A DNA stretch of 64,000 bases. Source: Styela clava (lineage: Eukaryota > Chordata > Ascidiacea > Stolidobranchia > Styelidae). The translations under genes and the position numbers were made by a program. The notes below the pieces were generated by a model that was not told where the DNA came from, searched no databases, and saw only the letters and a list, made by a program, of their open reading frames with translations. The DNA is taken from assembly GCF_964204865.1 (NCBI RefSeq), contig NC_135263.1, positions 13,933,426 to 13,997,425 on the forward strand, in the 5' to 3' direction. How positions within the stretch are numbered: the first letter of the stretch is position 1; each line of letters opens with the position of its first letter. Shown one piece after another: positions 1 to 12,505 of this stretch.

Positions 1-807
1 TTATAACAAAGTAGGCGTGACATTAATCAGTTACGACTATTTATGGCATTTGAGAGAATGTCTCGCAGTCAGCAAGTCAACGCGCGCCAGGAAATTTTCT
101 ACTGATTTTTACAAGAAATCGGTGAGAAAAATTGAAGCCGAAGCGTCGTGGTCTGCCATTTGCAATTTTAATGTGTGTGTCTGTAATACATTTTGAATAT
201 CCACGAACATCGTCTATTCTTCGAGTTCACGACACAATACTTATGAACGAACACATTACCTAGTTCAGAAACGCAGTACCATTCATATTTTCTTTATTTT
301 TATTACTCAAATGTGGCTGCTGTCTTAAGTTTTAAAGCGTAATTGCCGCATCTTCGCGAAGCTTATACCCACATGCCTCCTCTAACTGATGTTACTTCTA
401 TTACTGCTCAGCGATATTCAAGCATGTAGGCAACAGTGGTTTATTAAAAAATACAATAAATGAAATAAAAGCAAAAAGAAAATGAATGCAAAGCGATAAA
501 ATGAAATATCTACACGGTTGAAAAATGATAATACATTATCATAAATATTGCTATTATACAAGCTCAGCAATAAAAATTGACATCATTTATAACAAGGTGG
601 GCCACGACTAAGCTAAATACATTTTTAAATTTCGATCCTTCATATACATGTCTGAGTATGGAACATCGAAATTGAGGCTGAGATAGTCTTAAATCGATAT
701 ATTTAAAATTGTGACATATTCTTCTACGTCAAAGATGATTTACGAGTCCATAACACTACACTGCCAGCAACGATGTTTTGTTCGTAAATATTCATGAGAA
801 ATTGAGT
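1..807. other. Flanking region downstream of the DHRS4-like gene
   Basis: No coding region, RNA gene or repeat could be supported here. The stretch is AT-rich and lies downstream of the minus-strand dehydrogenase, so it should hold that gene's 3' UTR and poly(A) site. A reverse-strand AATAAA (TTTATT at 440-445) is one candidate, but it lies about 360 bases beyond the stop codon. Confidence 0.4.
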
Positions 808-1656
808 TTACAAGCGAGATAAAGCTCCTCCTGATACAGCAAAGTTTTCTCCGGTAATATAGCTCGCATCATCAGAACAAAGAAAAGAGGCAAGTCCTGC
901 ACATTCACTCGGATCACCAAAACGCTTCATTGGAATATAACTTAAAAATTCTTCACGAATCTCTTTTCCTTTTGTAAGAACATCGCTGAATGGCGTGCGA
1001 AATATCCCAAGAGTAATGCAATTTATTCTGACGTTTTGTTCTAAAAGCTCAGGCATAAGAGCTTTTGTTAAGGAAAATAAAGCACTTTTGCTCACTGCAT
1101 ATGCACTAGGCATTCTTTGAGGCTGGAAACCGCTCATGCTCGATGTTATGACAATCGATCCTTGTTTGTTTTGCTTCCCCATGTGAGGAACAGCATCGCG
1201 GATCAGGCAGAAATTTGCTTTCACATTAACATCAAAAGCCTTGTCGAACGCAGTCTCCGGTGTGTCCAAAAACGTGCCTGTGTGAGCATTAACTCCTGCG
1301 TTGTTAATTAATATATCAATCCCCCCGTGATTTTTAGCTGTGTTTTCAACAAGAGCTTTTCGTTCTTCGTTACAGCCTACATGACAAGTGAACCCCGATG
1401 CTTTCAGTCCTTCTGACGTTAGACTCTTTACGGCTTTATCGACATTTTTCTGTTGTCTGCTGCCAAGTACAACATGGGCTCCTTCCTCTGCAAGGCGCTT
1501 TGCCATTGCAAGACCAATGCCCTCAGTGCATCCTACTGCAAGTGCGGTTCGTCCATCTAGTTTCTGAAGCCTTTGATTCAACGTGTAAGAGGCATGAAAG
1601 CTGCGTGCTAACGGTATATTTTTCACAACCAAGCGGGTTACTGTAGCAGACTTCAT
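808..1656 (-). CDS. DHRS4: DHRS4-like short-chain dehydrogenase/reductase, intronless
   Basis: Complete 282-residue classical SDR. Residues 41-48 (VGCTEGIG) are the Rossmann dinucleotide loop, with Val where TGxxxGIG enzymes have Thr. R67 follows the second strand as in NADP(H)-preferring members. ILINNAG lies at 115-121. The catalytic set is N144, S173, Y186 and K190 (YAVSK at 186-190). The C-terminus SRL is a type 1 peroxisomal targeting signal, as in vertebrate DHRS4, and length and sequence fit that family throughout, including a near-identical CSDDASYITGE block at 260-270. Family members reduce carbonyls, including retinal, with NADPH. Residues 1-31 have several Arg/Lys, Ser and no acidic residue, so they could be a mitochondrial presequence. 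The reading frame is unbroken in genomic DNA; whether it is a retrocopy or naturally intronless cannot be told here. Substrate is inferred from family only. Confidence 0.93.
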   Translation of the reverse strand: MKSATVTRLVVKNIPLARSFHASYTLNQRLQKLDGRTALAVGCTEGIGLAMAKRLAEEGAHVVLGSRQQKNVDKAVKSLTSEGLKASGFTCHVGCNEERKALVENTAKNHGGIDILINNAGVNAHTGTFLDTPETAFDKAFDVNVKANFCLIRDAVPHMGKQNKQGSIVITSSMSGFQPQRMPSAYAVSKSALFSLTKALMPELLEQNVRINCITLGIFRTPFSDVLTKGKEIREEFLSYIPMKRFGDPSECAGLASFLCSDDASYITGENFAVSGGALSRL

Positions 1657-4600
1657 ATTTTATATTCGACTAAACAGGTGGGTCTCGGAGATAACAATTC
1701 GTGTATGAAGATTTTCAGTCGACGCGTGGCATTTTATGCTGTTAGATGAATCGTTTATAGTAATTTGACTTTCTGTAATATCTCTCTCGTTTCTTCGAAA
1801 TACTTTTGTTTAATAAATGCTGACACATTGAAGCCGCACCCTTGCTCGTAATGCAAAGCTTATGAACACACCCGTGTTCAACAGCTCCGCGAGTTCGAAA
1901 AAACGCGCCTGTAGAAGCAAGCGCGAACACGAATTTTTGCTCATTAGAAAATAGGAGAGAATTCAAGCATTTAACATAGGCCCGAAATATAGCCATGCTT
2001 CAGAAAATAGGCTGTAATTGTACGAAAACATCAAATTTGTTTCATTGATGTTACAGAGTATATATATCATTTAATGCAATTTATGCAAAGAGAGCCACAG
2101 ATTGAATTCCATGTACGACATCAAGAGTATTTTTATATACTGAATAATCAAAAATGATTGTACAACGAAGTTGAAAGATATGTCAGTTATGTTGATAAAC
2201 GTTTGATTTCTATGAGGCAAATCATCCTTTTATGTTCTCCGGTATCTAAGGCATTGGTTCTCAACTCCAAGCTCCGGATATTGAATTTAATATTTGAAGA
2301 GATTCTAAATAATCCTTGGTCATATTTTTAAATTGATTCACTCTCAAGTTTGACTCATTGTCGTTTGAATTCTCATTTATTGTTGAAGTTTTATTCAGAT
2401 AAAAATTTTAATTTCCTGATTTACGTCTCTGTAAATTCAAGCAACGTTGAAAAATAATAATAAAATAATAAATATATATAAATACAACGTTGCAATTTGG
2501 AGTCCTCGCACAATTCACAGTACGATACTATTTGTAAATCCCTAATAAAAAAAGGAATAAACAACATGAAAATGATCGCTCTGTGAATTTTTTGCACGAC
2601 TCACTTCTTTGCACCAACGAAGCGACGTTTAGAAACGTTGCTTTATGATAAAACGCTGTTTTTCGCGAGAGGCACGTCGTTTGATTGCGCTGATAGACAA
2701 CTCAAGGACATCTTTATCGTAATTTTAGTAAACCATATTATACGATCATCAAAATAACAAGGTTATTGATGGTTTTGCTTGGAATAGCTTTTATGCGTCA
2801 CATCAGTAAGTTTACGATAACTTCAGATTTGTTTTTCCTATATTTTAAATCTAGGGCATATGTATTTTGGTAGACACGAGTTAAAATTCTGAAAAATTAG
2901 ATTTGCGTACCAAAGATATTAGACTATCTACTAGTTCACTAATATTTGAGTTATTATTATATAAAATTTTAAAATGTTTACCACAAATTATATTTCTAGC
3001 TTAGTTAAGCAATATTTTTATCACAAAGTATTTGTCAACACATGAACATCCGACACAATGTACTTGGTATTTGCCAGCAACTTTACTGTTACTTTTACCA
3101 GTCTGTACAAATAACGCGAGTGCGGCACAAATTATCGGAAATGTATCCAATTGCAACATGACATGCGTAGCTTTTGCTAAATGCAATTGAATAAAAAGTT
3201 ATACAATGTCAAGCATACGCCATTAGTAAATCCAACGATAAGTACTGTTACGAAATACAATACAGAATTAGATATTTGATGGATGGACTACATACAAAAC
3301 CGCATAGAACTGGTCAAACCACGATCTATTTGATCGAAACAAATATGAGTTTACGGGAAATTGACCTTGACATAATATCGCAGAATAATGACTGTGAAAA
3401 GTCACGCTGACGTATTCAAAAAATTCTAATTTTTGTGGATTATGGCAATAAGAATCGTTACATGGATATTTCAAATTTTTAAAATCAAAATTTTGTGTAA
3501 AATATTTTACTTTTTGTTCTCCTGTTAGTTTGACAGCGAATATGTTAACAGAGCTTCTGGCTGAGTTCTGGTTGAGTTTTACATATCACAACGATTTTTT
3601 CGAATTATTAGGATTCATCAAGATTGCATCAAGAATTCTATTAGAAGACCGACTTTAGAAATAGGAAAAATTTTACAAATTACATTTATGTGATTATTTT
3701 ATTTTGCAGGATATAGCCAAGAAATTAGTATATATGCGTTATCTTAGAATTACAGAATGACATCATAACGCGTCATTTATTGTATGAGAGACCTGATTTT
3801 GAAAATCTTTTGCATTTTGAATTTGATAGACACATATTTAAAAATTGTATATATTTTATGAACATGAATTTCATATTTATGTCTATGTAAATGGAATTTA
3901 GGTATATCAACGTTTACCATATTAAGAACATATATACATATATTCATTCTTCGCATAAATGGAACGAACCAAATATCCTTGAGAATTACTTAGAAATATA
4001 TTAGTGAGTGTTATGTAATTAATTTTTCCTGAAAGTGTTCAATTTTTCGCAATTCACCAACCCGTTCAATTAGAATTTAATTTGTATTGTAAGCTACAGT
4101 CTACCAATATATCCGACGGGTGTGATCACGGTGAATTAACTGCTAATTTTGACCAATGGAAATTTAGAAAATATCAGTTTAAAACAATTTGCCGTATTTG
4201 ATATATCCATTACTATACCTAATTTATATTGAGTATTCGAGCTTCAAAACTACGACAATATCTGAAGTTACGTAGCATATAATAGATACGGCATAAACTA
4301 TACCTCACCTGAAAACTTGTTCTGACAAAGTGTGTTTACTAATGTTTGACTCGCAAACAAGCGACCCCGATTTATTGGAAATCGTGAATACTTTCAGAGA
4401 AGCGATGTTACAACATAAGATATATCACGCGATCAAATGCCGGGAACTCATTCTAATCGAGTGAGTCAAAATGATTTCAAGGACGAGCGTCTAATTGTGA
4501 AACACGTGTGAGTTCGTTCGCTATTGGAACATTTTCATTATAATAAGTCAATTGTTAGCGCCAACGCCCATCAAGAAAGTACAGTTAGGGTTAAATTTAC

Positions 4601-6401
4601 TGTTGCGTCCGTTATTTTCATCTGTGGATGGCTAAGTTACTTAGCCTGAAATTGCCATTATAAGAGTCATCAGAAGGGTAAAATGCAACATTGTGAGTGC
4701 GTGGTTTGACTGCGTGAGGGAGTTGACGGTCATACACTGTAGTTTTCTAGATGACCGGTCTTTTGCCATGCAATTAATTTCCGCGGTTGCATGTGTCTTG
4801 TTGTTTTATTCATGCTACTAGTACATACATGTGCCTGTTTCTTTTGCAACATATTGGCATCAATATTATCGTTATGGCAACATCTATATAATTCTTTTGA
4901 AAATAAATGGTGGTAACTGTGAGGAAAACAAAGGATATCACAACAATTTGGAATTTGGCACTAGGTCCAAATATAAACTTAATTGTGTAATCTTGCTCGT
5001 TAAGTGTTGTTTGCTAGCAAACGCCTTTTACTATAATCCATTTAAAGCGTTGACATTCAAATTATTGCGGTTTGCGGTCAACTATTACAGCAAATTGGAT
5101 TTGCCAACTTCTCGGAAACTGCGTTACCGTAAGTCCTCACGCTTTGTGCGTGTTTGTCGAGTTCACACACAACAGTTCAACCATGGGTTAGCCCAGTATA
5201 TACTGTTTACTTTTTAATGATGAGGCACTATCAAATGTGGCAATGAACGGCACGATGTTGTGCACTATACTCATTGAGCATGATCTGTGTATAAGAAGAG
5301 CTGATGATATAAGGCGGGAATTGGCGGTCGTTGTGCAACTGGTATTGTGTAATGTGGTAAATCTTTACTGTACTCCTGTACCGAGATGCGTGTATTGAGG
5401 GTTTTAAATGCTCTGATGTGCGTAAGTTAAAACAGTTTTGTTCGCTAGCGATAAAGATTAAAAGAAGATAGCGTATACTGCTAAACTGAAACATCGTTAA
5501 TTAAGAATAAAGATATAGAATTTTTAGGTGAAATATCTAGGTGATGAAAGATATCGTTACCTTGCATGCATGTGATTTAGTCTGCCATCCTCTTGCGTGT
5601 AAAGGTCGACAAATAGCATAATATCTTTCCAAAGATATTGCTAACATGGTAAAAGTTGATATTGCCACCGACACACCTGGAACACAAAACATCACATTTC
5701 AGTACCAAGTTTGGTTAAGTACCATAAAAAAGTATAAAAGATATTCAGTTTCATTACATATCGGCGTTACAACCCTTAGGTCCATTACGTGTCCAAAAAC
5801 AACTTCGAAGATTTTGTCTTCGTTGTGTATCAAGCCGCTAGAGCGCACCATATACCCGGCGTCAACAAAAAATTATTAGGGACATCGGATAACTAAAAAA
5901 GATTCTTCTTTGGTATTCATACCCAAAAATTTGGACCGGAATCAAATTTATTTTCATCACCCCAATGTTCTGGTTCCTATGTCCCAAGTACTCCCGTTGA
6001 GCCAAACTTTGCTCATATCATCTATTTTTGTACAAATGTGGAGTACATGAGTAAGAAATTAGCTGAGTGCCGTGTTTACCGAAATGATTGGTAGACCAAG
6101 CTGACGAAATATGGTGACCAATATATCTGAAACCATAAAATTTTGGACTGAAATATCAGGTCACTCAGGGCAGAGGAACTAATTGACTCACAGAGACTTA
6201 TTTCATATTTAAGAGTACTGAAAATATGAAATTCATTGGTCAATGAGTTTTCCATTTCCTTGACTCCAACAGTTGTAACAACAGAAAAGATTCTGCAGCA
6301 CGATCCATGGTTCCATTTAGTGTCTAATATTTTGTGTTTGTTATCACGCTAAAAAATTTAGAACAAAAATGCAAATCAATGTTGGTACTTTATCTACTTA
6401 C
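1657..6401. other. Gap between dehydrogenase and GPCR exon 2
   Basis: Exons encoding TM3-TM7 of the minus-strand GPCR should lie in this stretch or further left, outside the window. I looked on the minus strand for an ERY-type motif after TM3 and for an NPxxY-type TM7 and found neither. A 128-codon open frame on plus (4831-5217, non-ATG start) has no recognisable domain and is probably chance. Nothing else is supported. Confidence 0.4.
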
Positions 6402-6653
6402 CCATGAGATATAACATCACTTTACACATTTCCAATCCGAACATAAATTCTACCCGTACTTGACCGATTAACGTGACAGGAATACAAACTAACGCCATAA
6501 GTAAATCACTAACAGCCAGACTGAGTAGGAAGAAATTGGTCACCGTTCCCATCCGTTTATTCATGACCAGAGTTGCAATAACAAATAAGTTTCCGACTGT
6601 TGCCAGAAATAATACAATTGAGTAGCAGATAATGAAAGCCAATTTTGTTCCAG
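6402..6653 (-). CDS. CCK/cionin-receptor-like GPCR, exon 2 (TM1 to start of TM3)
   Basis: An 84-codon internal exon of a class A peptide GPCR. On the minus strand it has a polypyrimidine acceptor (TTTTTTCTAG before base 6653) and a GTAAGT donor after 6402, with phase 1 on both sides. It encodes TM1 with GN (VGNLFVIATLV), the first intracellular loop NKRMGTVTNFFLLSLAVSD, TM2 with the conserved LAVSD aspartate, and the start of TM3 with the disulphide Cys (MCKVMLYLMG). The loop and TM2 segment closely match vertebrate cholecystokinin/gastrin receptors, which also carry an intron at about this point of TM3. The acceptor phase fits exon 1 at 11305-11488 exactly. A sulphated CCK/gastrin-like peptide (cionin in ascidians) with Gq or Gs coupling would be the expected ligand and signalling, by family inference. 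Other peptide receptors of the orexin/CCK group remain possible. Later exons were not found. Confidence 0.82.
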
Positions 6654-9600
6654 CTAGAAAAAAAAATGAATGCAAATTATAATAACGAAATAACTCATGA
6701 AAAAGTTACCCCATTTTGATGGTTTTCAGCAAGTGAATAACCAATTAACACAAAGAGAAGTTGCCTTCGTATCTGATTCATCACAAAATGAATGAGATGC
6801 TTGGCATATAGCTTGAACCTCATGTCATAAGATAGACTGGTGAGCCATAACTGAAAGAAACTATTGAAACACGAGCTGAATCTCTACCAGTTTTAATTCC
6901 GATCATTTCAACCAACTAAATAAGTTCACTTTAACCTTGTGGTTTGCGGATTTCGATTTTTCATTGATTTTGATTCCATGGTGAGTATTAGGTACCGGTA
7001 CATATACCGGTATATACGTTTTATAAAATTAAGTATGTCATATTGTTTAACATTCTTCACATTGAACAATCAAATCCATATTTAATAATGCACAGGCTCA
7101 TTTTCAATCAAAATAGTATGCATTAAATATCTCTGCACAACAAGCACAAGAAATAAAACAAAATCAACCATAATAAATAAAGAGCTCAAGCTCCAAAAGG
7201 CAATATTCCCAACTAATACAATATGAATTTTGAATTGAACCGTGAATTTTTGACTTTTGATTCATAAATTAAGGCCAAGATAAATGATTTATTATTAAAA
7301 CCTAGTAAATTTTAATATTATTTATATTTGATAAAGTATTATGAAATCATGTACTAGAAATACTTTGACTGACTTTCATTTCATTTGACACACTCAATTC
7401 ATGAAATTTTCAAATTGAATTAATTCTTGTTCTGTCCTATTCCAGTGGGACCTCGATCAAAAAATATTCGATTTTCAAATGTACTGTTTCTAGGTATTTT
7501 GCCAAAAACGACAGAATTATTGATTCACTTTTAAAAACGACTCAAAATTCTACTTCCCGGAGTCAAATTACTTCACTCAAATCAAACAACTCAAAACAAG
7601 TTTTTCCATCGAACCTCCTAAATATTTGTTCAATATTAGACTCTGAACAATTAGTCATTTCGCCTAAAGAGTTTTCGAAAGACAAAATTTCCAAATTCGA
7701 CGAGCCGAAAATAATAATTTTTACCGTATTAAGGCAAGACTATTTTCTACACAAATAAACGAATCTTCGAATATTTTGAATTACCTAAATTTGCATGTTA
7801 TTTTTCATATTGCTAATAGTGTCTTGGTGACCTGAATGTATAAACCAGACAAAAGTGGTGTTTTACGCTTTAAGCAAATTTCTTGATTTTAAAATCGCAA
7901 AAAGGGTCGCCAAAACGACCTAGGTCAGTCTAATACGATTATCTTTGCAAATGTCACCAGAATGACTTTTTGTCATATGAATTAAATGGACAAAAAAAAA
8001 TCATTGGACAAAAACAAGCTGTGAAATAAAAAAGTTTACTAGAATTGAATAAGTCCTAACCACGCATGGGCCTTCAGTAATTTTTAATTTATAACTCAAA
8101 TTTTCTTCAGTCCAGGCAAAATCATCGAATTTAAAATTTTTATCAATTATGCAGGACCAAAAACCGCTGTAATCAAATTATGTCTTTATTCATACATTGG
8201 GCGGCTTTTTCCATTATTTGGTTCGAAAAACGTGAGACAATTTGCGTGAAATCAATAAAGAAGTTTTACACATTTATTTCACAATTTTGTTAAAAATACG
8301 TAATTGCGTCATCGCCCATACGTAAATATGCAATTTTCTTTCAATTTCATTTATCTGATAACCTTCTGACCCATATGCAAATATTATATAATTCACTCTC
8401 AAATAAAACGGTAGTATAGTGGGAATAATTAAACGAAAAAGGCGATTCTACAAACTGGACAAATTGGCTAAGTGCAAATATTTATTTATATTAAAAAATT
8501 AGAAGATTTTTATTTTTCATTAGTCTCCCAGTGTATTCTTGGATTTCAAGTGGGGTTAAATTTGACCCACAAGCAAGGAATTCACCCTTTTATCAAGCTA
8601 AATGAGGGAAATGGAGAAGAACCTGTTTTAGATATGCAAATAATATTACTTCAAATCCATACTCAGAGTTCATTTTTAATCCAGGTAAATACGTTGCAGA
8701 ACGGTGCAGTAGTTTGATAATTCATCATGTCTTATATCTGTATTTAATCGTGATTAAATTAAGCACGTATATCATGATTGACGGGATTCTAGAAAACAGC
8801 ACTCAAGGATGTTTATCCAAATATACCGCAATCACGTAGATCCAAAGATCCCGCCTCGTCGCGTTCAACTTTTAAAAAATTATCGCGACACATTGGGACT
8901 AGATTTGGAAGTCAGTCAGACGGGATTCACAAGAACCATAATAAACATGGGCTTGACGGACGGAATAAACACGTTTTTTATTAAAAAGGGTAGTTTAGTT
9001 GAATAGAATTAACGTCGTTTGTCGACTTTTTTGATTCACTTATCCTTTTAGACCGTGAAATTTTTGCGGAACTAAATGGCTATATTGGACGCAAATGAAC
9101 AATTAATATGTTGTACTGATCATGCACGGCCATGACTAAATTGCTCATAAAAGTGGCAATTTATGTGCTTCGCGATTGGTCGAAGAATACAACAAAATAC
9201 TTAAGTATACATTTGTTCGAAAATCAGACAGTGTTTTTTGAAAATAATTAAATTACGGTATGACGAATTGGAGGTTGAATAAGTAAAAAAACACATGCCA
9301 GATTTTGTAGAAATTAAGAATTGGCGCTGATAGTATTTCATATAAAATTCGAAAATTGACCCCGGGGAAATTTATTCATAATTCATACCCAGTTTTATGT
9401 GATTTCTTTTGAAATAGAATCGTAGACAAAAACACACCTACAGAAAACTTGATCCATAGTATGTAATTTAAAAAATCGTAAAATTTAGTTACAACTGTGA
9501 ATCATAAGTGGACTATGTAAAACACAACAGACCGAAATGAAAAATTGTATATTGCAGCTATACCGGTGACCAAACATACCCAGAATTTAATTTCATCTCC

Positions 9601-11304
9601 TTAATTATCTTCTACATTTAATAGCATCAAAATATTTTTTAATCATTCTCTACAATCTGAATTGTATGGGATAACAGAGACGCGTTAACATTGATATTAT
9701 ATGTCAGTGATTTACAGTCGGAGTTCTTTGGCACAATGGGGTATACCCCAAGTACAGTGCAGGGGTCTAACAAGTTTTTATTTAAATCGGAGAGTCTGAA
9801 ATATATATTAAAATAAACTCTATCTATAATAATATATATATAGTGTTTACACACGATCAAATACCTATTGAGTTAGTCGCACTTTAAAAATGGTGCACTT
9901 TGAAGGTCATTTTGTTTTGCCAGAATTAGATTTGCTTTTATATGAATTTATAGTATATGCAGCTCTGACAAAAAAGACCATTGCAAGGGGATTCCCTGAG
10001 CCTCTAGGATATTTCATTGTGATTCCGCCTCACAATAAAGATTGAGAGGTCGATGTCATAAAAAAACAAAATAGGAAAAAAAAGTGTGTGCAGATTTAGG
10101 TTTTTAGGCCGTTTGCTATTTTACCGTAACCTTTAATCTCAGCTCACAACCCGCGTAGCATGAGACCTGAGCATGAATTATAATCGATAAATTCAAGATT
10201 ATCAAAATTTTACCGGTGCCGATGTTTTTGATCTAACAACAAGCAGGAGAGTTTATACTTGATCTGAAATTTCATGTTCTCCAACATCTCTCATGGGTAT
10301 TCATAACATTTTTGAGCACAAGATAATGTTTTGCGGTCCTATTTATCCCAGAAAATTTTATGTAAGAATTACAACCGCGTAAAATTCACTTGACTGGTGA
10401 TATACCGTGTTTCTCGGAAAGCAAGACAGTGTCTTATTCCAATTTTCTTTAGAAAAATAACACTAGGGCTTATTTTGGGGGAATGTCTTTTATTTTTATT
10501 CAACATAAACAAAATTAAAAAGTAGAGAATTACGAGATTTTCAAATATATAAAATATGAAAACCAATACCCATTTACTTACAAATAACACGTTACTATAA
10601 CTGCTAAACATGGATTATTAATCCTTTGAAACGAGTAGGGAAGATTTCTTGCTATCCACACGGACTAGGTCAAAAAATGTTGCGCTATTGACTAGGTCTT
10701 ATTTTAAGGGGAGGGCTTTTATTAAAAAAAAAATCAATTTATGCTAGGTCTTTTTTTCAGGGTAGGTCTTATTTTCGGGGGAACACGGTATGTAGTTCAG
10801 GATATCTTTACTACTAACGTAATTGGTTAAAAATATTTATTCTTTTCCTAGTTTCAAAATTCAAATATGTAATCGGGTTTGAAAGTTGATTATTTTTAAA
10901 TTATTTGATTTTATTCTTACGGTGTGCTTCGTATTTTTGTCCCCGAAAGAAACTTTTTTTCAATCACTACCAAGGTATCCTGAATTTTTTTCAATTGACC
11001 AATAAAACCCACTGCGACATAATCACACTCTGGGCTATCAACCCAGAGGTGAAATTGTGCCAGTATAGACTATAGGCCTCAGGTCGCCTCTCTCTCTCAT
11101 GAGGGCCAGATTCCAGGTCACCTTACTGTATACGCCAATTTATTAGGTCAAGAATGGAGAAGGGCTCAAAATATTTCAACCCGGGAGGCTAACATTGTTA
11201 GCTTGACTCGCTAAGCATCAATCCATCGCATTTGTAACAAAATATTGTGGTCAGAAAAACAATACACCACAGCATTATAAAATTAAATAAAAATAAAATC
11301 TTAC
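6654..11304 (-). other. Intron 1 of the GPCR gene
   Basis: About 4.65 kb between two phase-matched coding exons of the CCK-receptor-like gene. It is AT-rich. It contains a TA-flanked inverted-repeat element (10405-10788) and no other feature I can support. Short minus-strand frames, such as one near 9639-9860, have no recognisable domain and are not needed for the reading frame. Confidence 0.6.
10405..10788. mobile_element. TA-flanked MITE with CCGTGTT termini
   Basis: A 384-bp non-coding element starts CCGTGTTTCTCGG and ends with the imperfect inverse of this (CGGGGGAACACGG). It is flanked on both sides by TA (10403-10404 and 10789-10790), the target duplication of Tc1/mariner-type elements. 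Near the right end the phrase AGGTCTTATTTT recurs in degenerate form. Terminal sequences of this type, ending in runs such as GAAAATAAGAC, are common in animal genomes as I recall. No transposase is encoded. It lies in the GPCR intron. Confidence 0.7.
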
Positions 11305-11488
11305 TAATTTTGCCTCCGATACTTCTCGTCTCTTCATCTTCAACAGTGACGTCAAATATTGACGACGTCACTGTACTCGTCATCCACTCTGTTGAATTAG
11401 GAAATGGTGGAAAAGTCGAATACGGCAAATCAGTTTCATTGTACGTTATTGGGACAGCTATGTTACCAATACATTTGTGAGGACGCAT
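11305..11488 (-). CDS. CCK/cionin-receptor-like GPCR, exon 1 (extracellular N-terminus)
   Basis: First coding exon of the minus-strand GPCR. The ATG is at 11488-11486 and the exon ends in an ATTA|GTAAGA donor (last exon base 11305), giving 61 codons plus one base (phase 1). Joined to exon 2, the split codon becomes Thr and the frame runs straight into TM1. The segment is hydrophilic and Ser/Thr-rich with two N-glycosylation sequons, N17-E-T and N31-S-T, and no signal peptide. This is the usual form of the extracellular N-terminus of peptide GPCRs. Past the donor the frame runs on into a hydrophobic stretch that belongs to the intron. Assignment to the same gene rests on splice-site quality, phase and topology; transcript support would settle it. 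Confidence 0.68.
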
Positions 11489-12327
11489 GATCTGTATGAT
11501 TATTACCGTTAAGCGTTTTTGTATTTTATTTGAATATCTGTAAGATGAAAAAATAAAGCGTTATGCAAATATAGAAACCTTTGCATTATTTATATGACTA
11601 GGAAGTTATATTTGCAATAAAACATTAATTATAAACTAATATAAAAAAATAATGATGTCTTAAATAAATACTCTTAAACTTAAAAAAACAGTTGAAAATT
11701 AAAATATCTTATTTTATATATAAAAGTTATGTTTTCATGGTTACGTCTTTACTCAGGCAGAGAAAATAATAACATATTACAGTAATAAAATAGAAAAAAT
11801 TGAATAGCAAAAATGAATTTGATTTACAAAAACAACGAAATATAAAACCAGGGAAACGTTTGACGGAGCATAATATTTGTAACCTGAAACTTCATTCGAA
11901 TGTCTCAACTATTTGTTTATACAAGCGTTGAGAAATATAAATTGAACATAGAGTTGTTGACTAATATAATTTGATATTTAATGGTTGCTAGCGGATTATT
12001 TATTGTAAGTAAATGTACAATCGTTAAAATGAAAACTCTATTTTGCAACGTCGCGAATTACTGTACAGACACAGTTTCTCAGAATAGTGAAATAAATAGT
12101 TTTTTTTTTATTTCTAGTCCATTCTCCTGATAAAGAGTGTGTATGTATAGAGACTGCAAATGTTTGAAAACGTGTTGTTTATTAACAGTTTGGTCTTTAC
12201 TTACTTTCCAATATAATTCTATATGTCACATATAATTTCCAAATTAAAGTGTATTTAGTACAGCATAAAATTCAGTAGCCGTTTTAATAAGACTAAAATA
12301 TTGTTACCCAATACTCAAATTTACATG

Positions 12328-12505
12328 CAATAGTGGGATTCAGCCGGTTCGCACCGGTTCTATAGAACCGTCTCACGGAATTTTATGAGATCAGCGAACC
12401 GGTTAGCATTACTGGAAAAAACACGACCTTTAGTAACAGAACCGTCTGAAAAATATGACATTTGTATGATGGAACCGGCTGACAAAAATTTGAATCCCAC
12501 CACTG
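12328..12505. mobile_element. hAT-like MITE, family A, copy 1
   Basis: This 178-bp element is a diverged copy of the one at 41485-41663. The shared core reads CCGGTTCGCACCGGTTCTAT, followed by AGAACCGTCTCACGGA and later GCGAACCGGTTAGCATTACTGG. The right end TGAATCCCACCACTG matches the family inverted terminus; the left end is mutated (CAATAGTGGGATTCA). Flanking octamers TTTACATG and GATGCATG agree at five of eight positions, consistent with an eroded 8-bp target duplication. Non-coding. Confidence 0.75.

Noticed and set aside
4831..5217. 128-codon plus-strand frame
   Set aside because: No ATG start, no domain, no signal peptide and no splice-supported neighbours; composition does not stand out enough to call a gene.
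9639..9860. Minus-strand frame with an acceptor-like border, considered as an extra GPCR N-terminal exon
   Set aside because: The exons at 11305-11488 and 6402-6653 already join in phase directly, and this frame has no recognisable feature.
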